A DNA stretch of 64,000 bases from Streptomyces sp. NBC_00708 (lineage in GTDB: Bacteria; Actinomycetota; Actinomycetes; Streptomycetales; Streptomycetaceae): assembly GCA_036226585.1 (NCBI GenBank), contig CP108997.1, forward strand, positions 3,100,001 through 3,164,000, written 5' to 3'. Position 1 is the stretch's first letter. Each line of letters begins with the position of its first letter. The notes beneath the pieces are model-generated. The model saw only the letters and a list, made by a program, of their open reading frames with translations, ran no database searches and had not been told where the DNA came from. The position numbers were made by a program, and so were the translations under genes. This document shows, piece by piece, positions 8,608 through 17,528 of this stretch.

Positions 8608-9480
8608 CTACCCGCGTTCCCACAACGCGGGGACATTCGGCGGCTCCCAGCCGGTCAGGGCGGTGTGAGCCTGCAGACAGCGGTACGCGACCCCGCCGTA
8701 TGTGACGCGGTTTCCCGCGGTGTAGGACGTCCCGGCCTTCCAGGTGCCGCCCGGTTCGGTCGGCGGGTCGGTCGGGTCCGTGGGGGGATCGGTCGGGTTC
8801 TGGGCGACGTCGAGGACGAAGTCGAAGGTGCCCTCCTTGCCGGAGCCCACCGTCCGTACGTTCATCAGCAGCGCCGCGTCGTAGAGCATGTCGGTGCTGT
8901 TGCGCGGCTCGCCCGGGAAGTACAGCTGGGTGGTGAGGATGCCGGAGCCGGGCGCCTGGGCCTTCACATGGATGTGCCGGGTGCGGCCCGGGTAGAGCCC
9001 CGGCACGATCGTGGTGAGCGTGAACGCGCCGTTCCGGTCGGTGAACTGGTGGCCGCGGAAGTTGAATCCGCTCATGTCGTACGCGCCGTTGGTGTCCGCC
9101 TGCCAGAAGTCGAGCAGCACGCCGGGGACCGGGCGGCACTCGCGGCCGAAGACGTAACCGCTGACGGTCAGCGGGACACCGGGGGTCGACGAGGTCACCA
9201 GGCTGGTGCGGAGCGGGGAGTTGGGCTTGAAGTACGGGCCCTCGATCTGGTCGTGCGTCGGCTCGTCGCCGTCGTCGCAGTCCGGGGTCGGGGCGAGCGG
9301 CCTGCCGCTGTCGCCGGCGTCCCGTGCCAGTGCCACCCCGCCGCCCGCGAACAGCGGCACGGCGGTGGCCACGAGCGCGGCCTTGAGGAGGGACTTGCGG
9401 CTGATCGCCGGGCCGCCGACGGCCTCGGCGGAGGCGGTGGGCTCGTTGCTCTCGGAGGACTCGGGGGATGCGGGGGGCAT
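8608..9480 (-). CDS. Secreted intradiol ring-cleavage dioxygenase with C-terminal CBM5/12-type module
   Basis: The 290-residue protein starts at ATG 9480. Residues 26-53 form a signal peptide with a Tat-like SRKSLLK motif (Arg-Lys rather than Arg-Arg) and a hydrophobic stretch ending ALA. Residues 75-225 are an intradiol dioxygenase domain. The expected Fe(III) ligands are visible as Y134 (NGAYDM), Y163 (PGLYPG), H169 and H171 (RHIHV). A Pro-Thr-Asp linker (228-243) leads to a chitin-binding-type module at about 246-290 (GGTWKAGTSYTAGNRVTYGG). The predicted activity is extracellular cleavage of catechol-type aromatics while held on a polymer. Dioxygenase-CBM fusions have been described in cellulolytic Streptomyces and linked to lignin. 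The adjacent protease carries the same module. Confidence 0.93.
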   Translation of the reverse strand: MPPASPESSESNEPTASAEAVGGPAISRKSLLKAALVATAVPLFAGGGVALARDAGDSGRPLAPTPDCDDGDEPTHDQIEGPYFKPNSPLRTSLVTSSTPGVPLTVSGYVFGRECRPVPGVLLDFWQADTNGAYDMSGFNFRGHQFTDRNGAFTLTTIVPGLYPGRTRHIHVKAQAPGSGILTTQLYFPGEPRNSTDMLYDAALLMNVRTVGSGKEGTFDFVLDVAQNPTDPPTDPTDPPTEPGGTWKAGTSYTAGNRVTYGGVAYRCLQAHTALTGWEPPNVPALWERG

Positions 9481-9529
9481 GGCTGACGGACTCCTCGGGA
9501 TGGTGGGGAAGGGCACGTGCGCGGTGCGG

Positions 9530-9557
9530 GGGCCCGGGGCGGCGTCGCCCCGGGCCC
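9530..9557 (-). terminator. Hairpin terminator after protease gene
   Basis: A 12-bp GC stem (GGGCCCGGGGCG with CGCCCCGGGCCC) and a 4-nt loop lie 33 nt beyond the protease stop and upstream of the dioxygenase start, suggesting the two genes are transcribed separately. Confidence 0.8.
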
Positions 9558-9590
9558 GTTCCTCTCGCCTGAGGGGCTGGGTCGTGGCGG

Positions 9591-11129
9591 CTACAGGGCC
9601 TGCCACAGGGCCGGGACGTTCGGCGGGGTCCAGCCGGGCTGCGCCAGGTGGCCCTGGAGGCAGCGGTAGCTCGCGGAGCCGTACGTCACCACGGCACCGG
9701 CCGCGTAGTTCGTGCCGGCCGCCCAGGTGCCGCCCGGGTTGGTCGGCGGGTCGGTCGGGTCCGGCGGATCGGTCGGGGTGCCGCTGGTGACCAGGGTCAG
9801 CCCGTACGCCTGGAGCGCCGGGTTCAGCGGCTGGAAATACGTCACGCCGCCCTGCGAGCAGTTGCCGGTGCCGCCGGAGGTGACGCCCTGGGCCTGGCTG
9901 CCGGAGATGAACGAGCCGCCGGAGTCGCCCGGTTCGGCGCACACATTGGTCCGGGTCACCCCGGAGACGGTGCCCTCCTGGTAGGTGACGCTGCTGTTGC
10001 GCTGCTGGACCGTGCCGCAGTGCCAGCCGGTCGTCGAGCCGGAGCGGCAGACCGAGGAGCCCTCGACCGCCTCGGTGGAGCCGGTGACCGTCACATCGCC
10101 GTTGCCGTAGCCGTTGACCAGCGGACGCGGGGTCCAGTTGGTGTTGGTGGCGACCCAGGAGTAGTCGCGGCCGGGGAAGGTGGAACCCTGGAAGGAGCCC
10201 TGGGCCTGCTGGTTGTAGCCGCTGGTGGAGACGCCCGGCGTGCCGCAGTGCCCGGCGCTCACGAAGCCGCCCTGGGTGCCGCGCTTGACGGGGAAACCGA
10301 TGGAGCAGCGGCCCGAGCCGTTCATGTAGTACGCGTCGCCGCCGCGCAGGTCCGTGAAGGTACGGGGCTGCTCGGTGGACCGGGCGACCGTCACCAGGTC
10401 CGGGGAGACCCCGGCCCTCGCGAGGAACGCGTCGGCGGCGGACGCCTTCGCGGCCTGGACGACGACGCGGTTGGCGCGTACGTCGACGTACCAGGCGGGT
10501 ATCCCCTTCGGCGCGGTGCGCAGCGCGAACCGGTCCAGGGCGGCCTTGGCGGTGTCGAGTTCGGCCAGGCTGTGGTCGACGACCTGGGCGCGGGCGCCGG
10601 CCTGCGCGATGCGGGCGGCGTCCGCCGCGTCGGTGGTGGCGACGGTCAGGGTGGCGGCGTCACCGCTGACCCGGGCCCCGGCGAACCGTTCGCCGAGCGA
10701 GTACCGCAGCCCGGCGGTGACGGCGGCGGCGCGCGACTCGGCGCCGATCCGGTCGCGGGCCTCGGCGGCGGTCAGGCCGAGGTCCCGCTGCATGGCCTTC
10801 AGCAGGCCGGGCGAGAGGCGGGCGGCGTCCGCCGCGGGGGTGGGGGCGTGGGGGGCGGGGTCGGCGGACGCGGTGCCGGTCAGCCCGGCGAGCGCGAGCG
10901 CGCCGACGGCCACGGTGGCGGTACACGCGGCCAGGGCGTGTCCGCGAAGTCCCGTCGTACGCCCGAAGGGCGTGGTCCGCGACGTCTGGTGCGTGCTCTC
11001 GGCGTGCCGGCCGGAATCCCTCGTACTGGACGTACTTGGGATTTCGGCCGGTGCGGCGAGAGTGCGTGCCAGGCGTCGCGGGCCAGACGGGACTTTGCGG
11101 ACACGCTCTGGGGACCGTCTGCGGAGCAT
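9591..11129 (-). CDS. Secreted S1-family (alpha-lytic-type) serine protease with chitin-binding-type module
   Basis: The product is 512 residues from ATG 11129. A hydrophobic signal core (CTATVAVGALALAGLTG) ends at ASA around residue 89. A pro-region of about 175 residues follows, as in Streptomyces griseus protease-type zymogens. The mature protease has the triad H294 (SAGHCG), D322 (GRDYSW) and S403 (EPGDSGGS), with paired cysteines around each. A Pro-Asp-Thr linker and a CBM5/12-type module (GGTWAAGTNYAAGAVVTYG) close the protein. The oddity is the N-terminus: about 58 codons between the start and the signal core are supplied by a palindromic repeat, giving an unusually long n-region. A ribosome-binding sequence GTGGAGAG precedes 11129. 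The frame is also open to 11198. Confidence 0.9.
   Translation of the reverse strand: MLRRRSPERVRKVPSGPRRLARTLAAPAEIPSTSSTRDSGRHAESTHQTSRTTPFGRTTGLRGHALAACTATVAVGALALAGLTGTASADPAPHAPTPAADAARLSPGLLKAMQRDLGLTAAEARDRIGAESRAAAVTAGLRYSLGERFAGARVSGDAATLTVATTDAADAARIAQAGARAQVVDHSLAELDTAKAALDRFALRTAPKGIPAWYVDVRANRVVVQAAKASAADAFLARAGVSPDLVTVARSTEQPRTFTDLRGGDAYYMNGSGRCSIGFPVKRGTQGGFVSAGHCGTPGVSTSGYNQQAQGSFQGSTFPGRDYSWVATNTNWTPRPLVNGYGNGDVTVTGSTEAVEGSSVCRSGSTTGWHCGTVQQRNSSVTYQEGTVSGVTRTNVCAEPGDSGGSFISGSQAQGVTSGGTGNCSQGGVTYFQPLNPALQAYGLTLVTSGTPTDPPDPTDPPTNPGGTWAAGTNYAAGAVVTYGSASYRCLQGHLAQPGWTPPNVPALWQAL
10934..11108. repeat. Large imperfect palindromic element (MITE/REP-like) inside protease 5' coding region
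   Basis: The left side (GTGTCCGCGAAGTCCCGTC at 10938, later GCGTGCTCTCGGCGTGCCGG) pairs with the right side (GACGGGACTTTGCGGACAC at 11086-11104) along almost the whole 175 nt. The unpaired centre is near CTGGACG. The left arm has about 16 extra nt that themselves form a small hairpin (ACGCCC-GAA-GGGCGT). From memory, closely similar palindromes are scattered in Streptomyces genomes; only one copy is in this window. It carries no transposase. It is read through in frame by the protease gene. Confidence 0.75.
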
Positions 11130-11337
11130 GGATCTCTCCACGGAACTCTCCTTGAATTCGGGGGAATCGCTGCGGGGGAAATGCTTCGGCGGAAGCACTG
11201 CGGGGGATTCGCCGCCAAGCTAGCCGCGCGCACACCGCCTCCAGGAGATCCCGTCCGCCCCATCGCACCGTGTTATGGGGCCGGGCCGCGCCGGGCCCGA
11301 ACTCCCCTCGTATACAAGGCCCGAGTAGGTTCGCCCC

Positions 11338-12021
11338 ATGCGAATAGGCCAACTGCTGGGCAGCGGACGCAACGCGGACGTGTACGAGCTGGACGAGGCG
11401 TGGGTCCTGCGGCGTTACCGGGACGGGATGGACGCCACCCGCGAACTGCCCGTCATGTCCTACCTGTCGGCCTCCGGCTACCCGGTGCCCCGGCTGGGCC
11501 CGCAGCCGCCGTCGGCCGGCCCCGGCGATCTGGTGCTCCAGCGCCTGTACGGTCCGACGATGCTGGAGTCCCTGATGTCCGGGGCGACCGGTGCCGAGGA
11601 GGGCGCCGCGCTGCTGACCGGTCTGCTCGCCGAGCTCCACACCGTCCCGGCCCGGCTCTCGCCCGACCCGGACGACCGCGTCCTGCACCTGGATCTGCAC
11701 CCGGACAACGTGCTGCTCACGGCGGGCGGGCCCGTGGTCATCGACTGGAGCAACACCGAGGAGGGCCCGCCCGCCCTGGACCGGGCCATGTCGGCGCTGA
11801 TCCTGGCGCAGGTCGCGGTGGACACCGCGCACCCCGCGGCGGACGGTGCCCGGCAGCTGGTCACCGCCCTGGTGCCGCGCCTGGCCGCCGACGACGGCAT
11901 CCCCGCCCGCCACCTCGCCGACGCGGCGGCCCGGCGCACCCTCAACCCGATGACGACCCCGGCCGAGACGGCCCTGGTCGGGGACGCGGCGGCGCTGGTC
12001 ACCCGGCTCGCGGGCCGGTAA
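11338..12021 (+). CDS. APH/choline-kinase-type phosphotransferase
   Basis: The 227-residue protein has a kinase-like fold of the aminoglycoside phosphotransferase family. A glycine-rich start (IGQLLGSGRNADVYEL) is followed by the catalytic-loop motif HLDLHPDNVLL around residue 117 and the metal-binding VIDWSN. It is shorter than typical APH enzymes (about 260-300), and its C-terminal helical part is brief. The substrate is unknown: small molecules, sugars and lipids are all possible in this family. TAGGTT lies only 6 nt before the ATG and there is no ribosome-binding site, so the transcript may be leaderless. It converges on the ABC permease gene with a 6-nt gap. Confidence 0.88.
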   Translation: MRIGQLLGSGRNADVYELDEAWVLRRYRDGMDATRELPVMSYLSASGYPVPRLGPQPPSAGPGDLVLQRLYGPTMLESLMSGATGAEEGAALLTGLLAELHTVPARLSPDPDDRVLHLDLHPDNVLLTAGGPVVIDWSNTEEGPPALDRAMSALILAQVAVDTAHPAADGARQLVTALVPRLAADDGIPARHLADAAARRTLNPMTTPAETALVGDAAALVTRLAGR

Positions 12022-12027
12022 CAGGCC

Positions 12028-14541
12028 CTATACGCGCGCTCCGGCGAGCTCCACCGGCCGGGTGCGCAGGGCGAGCGAGGCCGGCAGCACGGCGAAGACC
12101 ACCGCGAGGACCGCGCTCACCGCCACCGCCGGCCCGACGGCCTCCCACGGCACGACGACCGCCGCCGGGACCCCGAGCCGCCCGAGCGCGGCCCGCACGC
12201 CGAGCAGGTTGAGCGCGGCCACCGCCCCGCCGAGCCCCGCGCCCACCGCCACCACGGCCAGCGCCTCCGCCCCGGCCAGCCGCAGCACCTGCGCCCCGGT
12301 CGCCCCGGCGAGGCGCAGGACGGCGAAGTCGCGGACCCGGTCCGCCGTGGCCATGATCTGGGTGTTGGCCAGCGCGATCCCGGTGTAGACGAGGGCGATC
12401 GCGAGGATCATCAGCAGGCCGGTCCGGGTGCTGCCGCCGCCCGGCGCCCCGGCCGCCGCCCACGCGTCCCGGGTCAGCACCTCGGTGCCGGTCGCCCGCG
12501 CCGCCTCACGCAGCACCCGCTCGACGGCCCGCCGGTCCGCCCCGGCGCGTACGGCGATCTCGACGCGGTCGACGCCGGCGCCGGCCGCGTGGCGCGGGGT
12601 GAGGTAGACGCCGTTGCCGCCGGTCCCCGTGGCGAGCACGGCCGCCACGCGCAGGGTGACCTCGCGGCCGTCGCCGAGCCAGACGCGGACGCGCTCGCCG
12701 ACCCGGTGGGTCTCCCACTCCTCGTTGACGACGATCGAGTCGTCGTCCAGGTCGGTGAGCCGCCCCGCCACCACCGGCAGCGCGGACACGGCTGCCGCGT
12801 CGGCCGGGTCCACCGCCCTGGCGTCGGAGCGGATGAGCGCGGTGCCCTCTTCGAGCACGGTCACGGAGGTGGCGCGCGAGGCGCTGACCCGGGCGCCCTC
12901 GATCCGGCGGGCCCGGTCCACGAACTCCTGGGGTATGCCGCCGTGTTCGTCCGTGGCAACGAAGTCCGCGGTGACCTGGCCGCGCGCCTCGGCCGCCTCG
13001 GCCGCGTCGATCGTGGCCCTGGTGCCCATCAGCGACGCGGCCAGGGCGACGGTGACGAGCACGGGCGCGGCGACGGCGGCCGTCCGGCGCAGCCCGGCGG
13101 AGGCGTTCTCCCGGACCAGCAGGCCGGTGGCGCCCGGCAGCCGGGCCGGCAGCCAGGTCAGGAGGCGGAGCGCGGGGCGGACCAGGACGGGGGCGAACAG
13201 GGCGCATCCGGTGATCAGGAGCATCGGCTGTGTGGTGTACGTCTTGCGCTTGAGCAGTCCTGCCGGGTCCTGGACGAGGCCGAGGACCACCAGCACCGCC
13301 CCGGTGAGCAGGACGGCGGCGCCGAGCACCACCCGTACCGGCGGCATCGTGCCGCTGTCCACGGCGGCGTCCCGCAGCGCCTCGGCGGGGCGGACCCGTC
13401 CGGCGCGGTGGGCTGCGGCGACCGCCCCGGTGAGGGCGACGGCGAGGCCGGTCCAGAAGGCGGTGTGCAGCGGCCAGTTCTGGTCACCGATGGCGAACCA
13501 GGCGGGCGCGAGGCCCTGTTGGACCATCCAGTGCGCGAGCCGGGGCGCCCCGGACAGCCCGAGCCGGCAGCCCGCCGCCGAGGCGAGGAGGCCGACGAGT
13601 GCGGCCTCCGCGTACACCAGCCGCCGCACCTGGCCGGGCGTCGCGCCCGCCATGCGCAGCAGGCCGAACTCGCGGCGGCGCTGGGCCACGGCGAAGGAGA
13701 ACGTGGAGGCGACGACGAACACCGAGACGAAGGCGGTGATGCCGGCGGCGGTGCCGAGCAGGGCGTTCACGGAGACCAGCGCCTCGGCGTCCCGGTCCGG
13801 GTCGGGGTCGGCCCTGCGCCGGTCGTCGCCGGTGAGCACGGCCAGGCCGGAGCCCTCGCCCACGGCCTCACGGACCTTCGCCGGGCCGGCGTGCACCACG
13901 ACGGCGTCGATGTCCGGGGAGAGCCGGGCGGCATCCGCCTCGGCGAAGAACACGGCGTGCTCGAAGGGGGCGGGGCGGACGGTGCCGGTCACGGTCCAAC
14001 GGCCGGGTCCCGCCGGGGTGGTGAGGGTGATCCGGTCGCCCGCCGAGCCGGTGCCCGAGGCGACCACGACCTCTCCGGGAGCGGCCGGCGCCCGCCCGGA
14101 GAGAAGCCGGTACGGGGTCGCGGCGGCGACGGACCAGGGATGCCCGGCCATCGCACCGGACGCGCGGCCGGACGCCCCGCCGGAGGCCGTACCGCCGGAC
14201 GCCGCCCCGTCCGCGCCCCCGCCCGAGACCACGAACGTACGGTCCAGCTCCGTGCGCCCCAGCCCCGCGAGCCGCGCGGCGACGGCCGCCGGAACGGGCC
14301 GGGGATCGGTGAGCTTCTGCGTACGGACGCCGGCCGGCGTGCGTACGCGCACCTCGTCCTCGCCCCGCACCACCACCGGCGCGGCGGCGAACCGTTCGGG
14401 GGCCTGCTCAGGGCCGTCGAACGTGGCCGCGAGCGCGAGGCCCGTCATGGCGACGATCCCCACTCCGAGGGCCAGCGCGAGGAAGGAGCCGGCCAGGGTG
14501 ACCCAGCGGGTCCGTATGCCCTGGAGTACGAGCCTCAGCAC
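12028..14541 (-). CDS. ABC transporter permease, FtsX/MacB type
   Basis: The product is 837 residues from GTG 14541, which overlaps the ATPase stop (GTGCTGA). It has an N-terminal transmembrane helix (WVTLAGSFLALALGVGIVAM), a large extracytoplasmic domain, a three-helix FtsX block around residues 260-400, another block near 430-480, a second extracytoplasmic domain and a final three-helix FtsX block. This duplicated layout is typical of Streptomyces permeases that act with one MacB/LolD-type ATPase. Such systems usually export or sense lipids or peptides rather than import nutrients. The divergent sensor kinase and response regulator probably control it. Confidence 0.92.
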   Translation of the reverse strand: MLRLVLQGIRTRWVTLAGSFLALALGVGIVAMTGLALAATFDGPEQAPERFAAAPVVVRGEDEVRVRTPAGVRTQKLTDPRPVPAAVAARLAGLGRTELDRTFVVSGGGADGAASGGTASGGASGRASGAMAGHPWSVAAATPYRLLSGRAPAAPGEVVVASGTGSAGDRITLTTPAGPGRWTVTGTVRPAPFEHAVFFAEADAARLSPDIDAVVVHAGPAKVREAVGEGSGLAVLTGDDRRRADPDPDRDAEALVSVNALLGTAAGITAFVSVFVVASTFSFAVAQRRREFGLLRMAGATPGQVRRLVYAEAALVGLLASAAGCRLGLSGAPRLAHWMVQQGLAPAWFAIGDQNWPLHTAFWTGLAVALTGAVAAAHRAGRVRPAEALRDAAVDSGTMPPVRVVLGAAVLLTGAVLVVLGLVQDPAGLLKRKTYTTQPMLLITGCALFAPVLVRPALRLLTWLPARLPGATGLLVRENASAGLRRTAAVAAPVLVTVALAASLMGTRATIDAAEAAEARGQVTADFVATDEHGGIPQEFVDRARRIEGARVSASRATSVTVLEEGTALIRSDARAVDPADAAAVSALPVVAGRLTDLDDDSIVVNEEWETHRVGERVRVWLGDGREVTLRVAAVLATGTGGNGVYLTPRHAAGAGVDRVEIAVRAGADRRAVERVLREAARATGTEVLTRDAWAAAGAPGGGSTRTGLLMILAIALVYTGIALANTQIMATADRVRDFAVLRLAGATGAQVLRLAGAEALAVVAVGAGLGGAVAALNLLGVRAALGRLGVPAAVVVPWEAVGPAVAVSAVLAVVFAVLPASLALRTRPVELAGARV

Positions 14542-15269
14542 GGGACGGCCCCCAGTCGCGTCATGCGGGCCGCGATCTCCTCGGCCGCCGGGGTGTGCAG
14601 CTCGTCGCGCACGCCGCCGTCCGCGAGGAACAGCACCCGGTCCGCGTAGGAGGCGGCGACCGCGTCGTGGGTCACCATGATCACGGTCTGGCCGTCGTCG
14701 GCCATCGTGCGCAGCAGCGTCAGCACCTCGCGGCCGGTCGTGGAGTCCAGCGCGCCGGTGGGCTCGTCGCCGAAGAGCACATCGGGCCGGGTGACCAGGG
14801 CGCGGGCGAGGGCCACCCGCTGCTGCTGGCCGCCCGACAGCTCGCCGGGACGGTGCCCGGCCCGGCCGGCGAGGCCCACCCGGTCCAGGACGGCGAGGAC
14901 GTCGGCGCGCTGCGGGCGGCGGCCCGCGAGCCTCAGCGGCAGGGCCACGTTCTGCTCGGCGGTGAGGGCGGGCAGCAGGTTGAACGCCTGGAAGACGAAG
15001 CCGATCCGGCTGCGGCGCAGCAGGGTCAGCCGGCGCTCGCTCAGCCCGGTCAGTTCGGTGTCGCCGAGGAACACCTGCCCGGCGGTGGGCCGGTCGAGGC
15101 CGGCCGTGCACTGGAGCAGGGTGGACTTGCCGGAGCCGGAGGGGCCCATGACGGCGGTGAAGGAGCCCCGGGGGATGTCCAGGCTCACCGCGTCGAGCGC
15201 GGTGACGGCACCGGACTTCCCGGCGTAGGACCGGGTGACCGAACGGAGTCGGACGGCTGCGTGATTCAT
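14535..15269 (-). CDS. ABC transporter ATP-binding protein (MacB/LolD type)
   Basis: The 244-residue ATPase has Walker A GPSGSGKST at about residues 38-46, the signature LSGGQQQR near 141, Walker B VLFGDEP near 161 and the H-loop in MVTHD. The GLSERRLTLLRRSRIGFVFQ region is typical of the lipoprotein/macrolide exporter subgroup. It starts at ATG 15269 and ends inside the first codons of the permease, so the pair is translationally coupled. It is transcribed divergently from the two-component system at 15402. Confidence 0.95.
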   Translation of the reverse strand: MNHAAVRLRSVTRSYAGKSGAVTALDAVSLDIPRGSFTAVMGPSGSGKSTLLQCTAGLDRPTAGQVFLGDTELTGLSERRLTLLRRSRIGFVFQAFNLLPALTAEQNVALPLRLAGRRPQRADVLAVLDRVGLAGRAGHRPGELSGGQQQRVALARALVTRPDVLFGDEPTGALDSTTGREVLTLLRTMADDGQTVIMVTHDAVAASYADRVLFLADGGVRDELHTPAAEEIAARMTRLGAVPC

Positions 15270-15401
15270 GTCCCTCAGCCAACCGCCGCCGCCCGCACGG
15301 CACATCGCAGCGAGAGGGAGTCCCGAGGTGGAGACAGCTCCACCTCGGGAGTGGAAACCGCTGGGTGGTCCGGCGTCCCGTGCGCCGCCTACCGTTCCCC
15401 C

Positions 15402-16685
15402 ATGCCCTCCTCCCCCGGCCTCCACCAGGCGCTGCGGCAGCGGCGGTACGTGCGCGGCCCCTGGCCGTGGCGTGCGGCGCTCTACCTGGTGACGGGCGTC
15501 CTCACCGGCGTCGTGACGCTCACTGTCCTGCTCCTGCTCGCGGTCGCGGGCGGCGCGCTCGCCGTGCTCCTCATCGGCCTTCCGCTCCTGCTCGTCCTGG
15601 CGCTCTCCGGCATCCCGCTGGCCGCCCTGGAGCGCCGGCGCCTGCGGCTGGTCGACCCCCGCCCGCTCGCCCCGGCCCACCGCGAACCGGACGGCACCGG
15701 GCTCACCGCCTGGCTGCGGACCCGGCTCGGGGAGCGGGTCACCTGGCGGGAACTGGCGTACGCGCTGCTCACCGCGCTCGTCCTGTGGCCGCTGGAGGCG
15801 GTGGCCGCAGGGACCGCGCTCGCGGTGTGCGGCGGGCTGATCGCGGCGCCCGCCCTGCTGGCCGCGAGCGGCGGCGAGGAGGCCCGGGTGCTCAAGGTCT
15901 GGCTCGTCCACTCCTACCCCCCCGCCTTCGCCGCGCTGCTCGCCGGGCTGGTGCTGCTCCCGGTGTTCGCCTACCCGCTGGGTGTGCTGGCGGCCGGGCG
16001 CGCGGCGCTGACCCGGGCGCTGCTCACGGACTCCGGGGACGGGGCCCGGCTGCGCGAACTGGACCGGTCCCGCAGCCGGTTGGTCGACGCCTTCGAGGCG
16101 GAACGGCGGCGCATCGAGCGCGATCTGCACGACGGGGCGCAGCAGCGTCTGGTCGCCCTGTCGATGACGCTGGGCCTGGCCCTTCTCGAGAGCCCCGCCG
16201 AGCCGCTGGCCGGGCTGCTGGCGAAGGCGCACGGCGAGGCGGACACCGCGCTGGTGGAGATCCGCGAGCTGATCCGGGGCATCCACCCCCAGGTCCTCAC
16301 CGACCGGGGGCTCGGGGCGGCCGTGGAGGACGTCGCCGACCGCTCGGTGGTGCCGGTGGACGTGGACCTGGAGCTGCCGGAGCGGCTGCCGCGGGCCGTG
16401 GAGAGCGGGGTGTACTTCGCGGTGTGCGAGGCGCTGGCGAACGCGGCCAGGCACAGCGGGGCGGCGCGGATCGGGGTGACCGGGCGGGTGGCGCGGGGCC
16501 GGCTCGTGGTGGAGGTGGCGGACGACGGGCGGGGCGGCGCCTCGGCGGGGGACGGGACGGGGCTCCAGGGGGTGGCCGACCGTCTCTCGGTGCTGGACGG
16601 CTTTTTGGTACTGTCCAGTCCGCCCGGCGGGCCCACGGTGTTCCGCCTGGAAGTCCCGGTACCGGGTGCGGGCGGAAGGGCGTGA
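15402..16685 (+). CDS. Sensor histidine kinase (NarL-partner, HisKA_3 type)
   Basis: The 427-residue membrane kinase has a sensor part of two hydrophobic hairpins (about residues 28-65 and 115-205) with short cytoplasmic links. A HisKA_3 dimerisation domain carries the phospho-acceptor H243 in ERDLHDGAQQRLV, and an HATPase domain has the N box ANAARHS and DDGRGG. The membrane-embedded sensor with little extracellular sequence suggests sensing in or at the membrane. The response regulator follows with a GTGA overlap. The divergent ABC transporter is its likely target. Confidence 0.93.
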   Translation: MPSSPGLHQALRQRRYVRGPWPWRAALYLVTGVLTGVVTLTVLLLLAVAGGALAVLLIGLPLLLVLALSGIPLAALERRRLRLVDPRPLAPAHREPDGTGLTAWLRTRLGERVTWRELAYALLTALVLWPLEAVAAGTALAVCGGLIAAPALLAASGGEEARVLKVWLVHSYPPAFAALLAGLVLLPVFAYPLGVLAAGRAALTRALLTDSGDGARLRELDRSRSRLVDAFEAERRRIERDLHDGAQQRLVALSMTLGLALLESPAEPLAGLLAKAHGEADTALVEIRELIRGIHPQVLTDRGLGAAVEDVADRSVVPVDVDLELPERLPRAVESGVYFAVCEALANAARHSGAARIGVTGRVARGRLVVEVADDGRGGASAGDGTGLQGVADRLSVLDGFLVLSSPPGGPTVFRLEVPVPGAGGRA

Positions 16686-17329
16686 GCTTGCGGATCGTAC
16701 TGGCCGAGGACAGCGTGCTCCTGCGCGAAGGTCTCGTCGGCCTGCTGGAGCGGTTCGGCCATCAGGTGGTGGCGGGCGCCGGGACGGCCGAGGAGCTGGT
16801 CGCGGCGGTCGCCGCGCACGGCCCGGACATCGTGGTGACCGATGTCCGTATGCCGCCCGGCTTCTCCGACGAGGGGCTGCGCGCCGCACTCGAACTCCGG
16901 CGCGAGCAGCCCGGGTTGCCGGTGCTGGTGCTCAGCCAGTACGTGCAGCGCGCCTACGCCGAGGATCTGCTGGACTCCTGCGACGGGCGGGGCGTCGGGT
17001 ACCTCCTCAAGGAACGCGTCGGTCATGTCGAGGAGTTCGTCGACGCCCTGCGCCGCGTCGCCGCCGGGGACACCGTCGTCGATCCCGAGGTGGTCCGGCA
17101 GCTGATCCGGCACCGCAGGGACCCGCTGTCCCGGCTGACCGCGCGTGAGCTGGAGGTGCTGGCCCTGATGGCGGAGGGCCGGTCCAACGCCTCGGTCGCG
17201 GCGGCCCTGTCGGTCAGCGAGGGCACGGTGAACAAGCACTTCGGCTCCGTCCTCGGCAAGCTGGACCTGTCGCTCGACGACGCCACCAACCGCCGGGTGC
17301 TCGCGGTCCTGGCCTATCTCAGGGGCTGA
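16682..17329 (+). CDS. LuxR/NarL-family response regulator
   Basis: The product is 215 residues from GTG 16682, overlapping the kinase stop by 4 nt. The receiver domain has the acidic pair (AEDS), phospho-acceptor D54 (VVTDVRMP) and the conserved Lys in LLKERV. The C-terminal LuxR helix-turn-helix reads LTARELEVLALMAEGRSN followed by EGTVNKHFGS. It forms a two-component system with the preceding kinase, probably acting on the divergent ABC transporter genes. Its last 11 nt overlap the convergent carboxylase epsilon gene. Confidence 0.95.
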   Translation: MSLRIVLAEDSVLLREGLVGLLERFGHQVVAGAGTAEELVAAVAAHGPDIVVTDVRMPPGFSDEGLRAALELRREQPGLPVLVLSQYVQRAYAEDLLDSCDGRGVGYLLKERVGHVEEFVDALRRVAAGDTVVDPEVVRQLIRHRRDPLSRLTARELEVLALMAEGRSNASVAAALSVSEGTVNKHFGSVLGKLDLSLDDATNRRVLAVLAYLRG

Positions 17330-17528
17330 CCCCTCCCGCCCTGCGCGCCCAGCCGGCCTCGCTCCGGCCGCCGGGCCTCACGCGGCGGCCCGCGCGCGAC
17401 CAGGGGGCCGGGCGGACCACGTCGGCCGGAAGGTCCTCGGCGCGGTGGAAGGCCAGGGCGTGCAGGACGGTGAGGACGGCGGCCAGTTCCTCGGGCGTGG
17501 GGTCTCCGGACAGGAGTCGGATGGTCAT
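17319..17528 (-). CDS. Acyl-CoA carboxylase epsilon subunit
   Basis: The 69-residue protein opens MTIRLLSGDPTPEELAAVL and contains a central LHALAFHR stretch and a C-terminal basic tail (WSRAGRRVRPGG). This is the pattern of AccE/PccE subunits, which stabilise the actinobacterial carboxylase complex. It starts at ATG 17528 with an ATGA overlap with the beta subunit stop, so it is translationally coupled and closes the operon. Its 3' end overlaps the 3' end of the convergent response regulator gene. The family is short and variable; assignment rests on context plus the N-terminal motif. Confidence 0.88.
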   Translation of the reverse strand: MTIRLLSGDPTPEELAAVLTVLHALAFHRAEDLPADVVRPAPWSRAGRRVRPGGRSEAGWARRAGGVSP

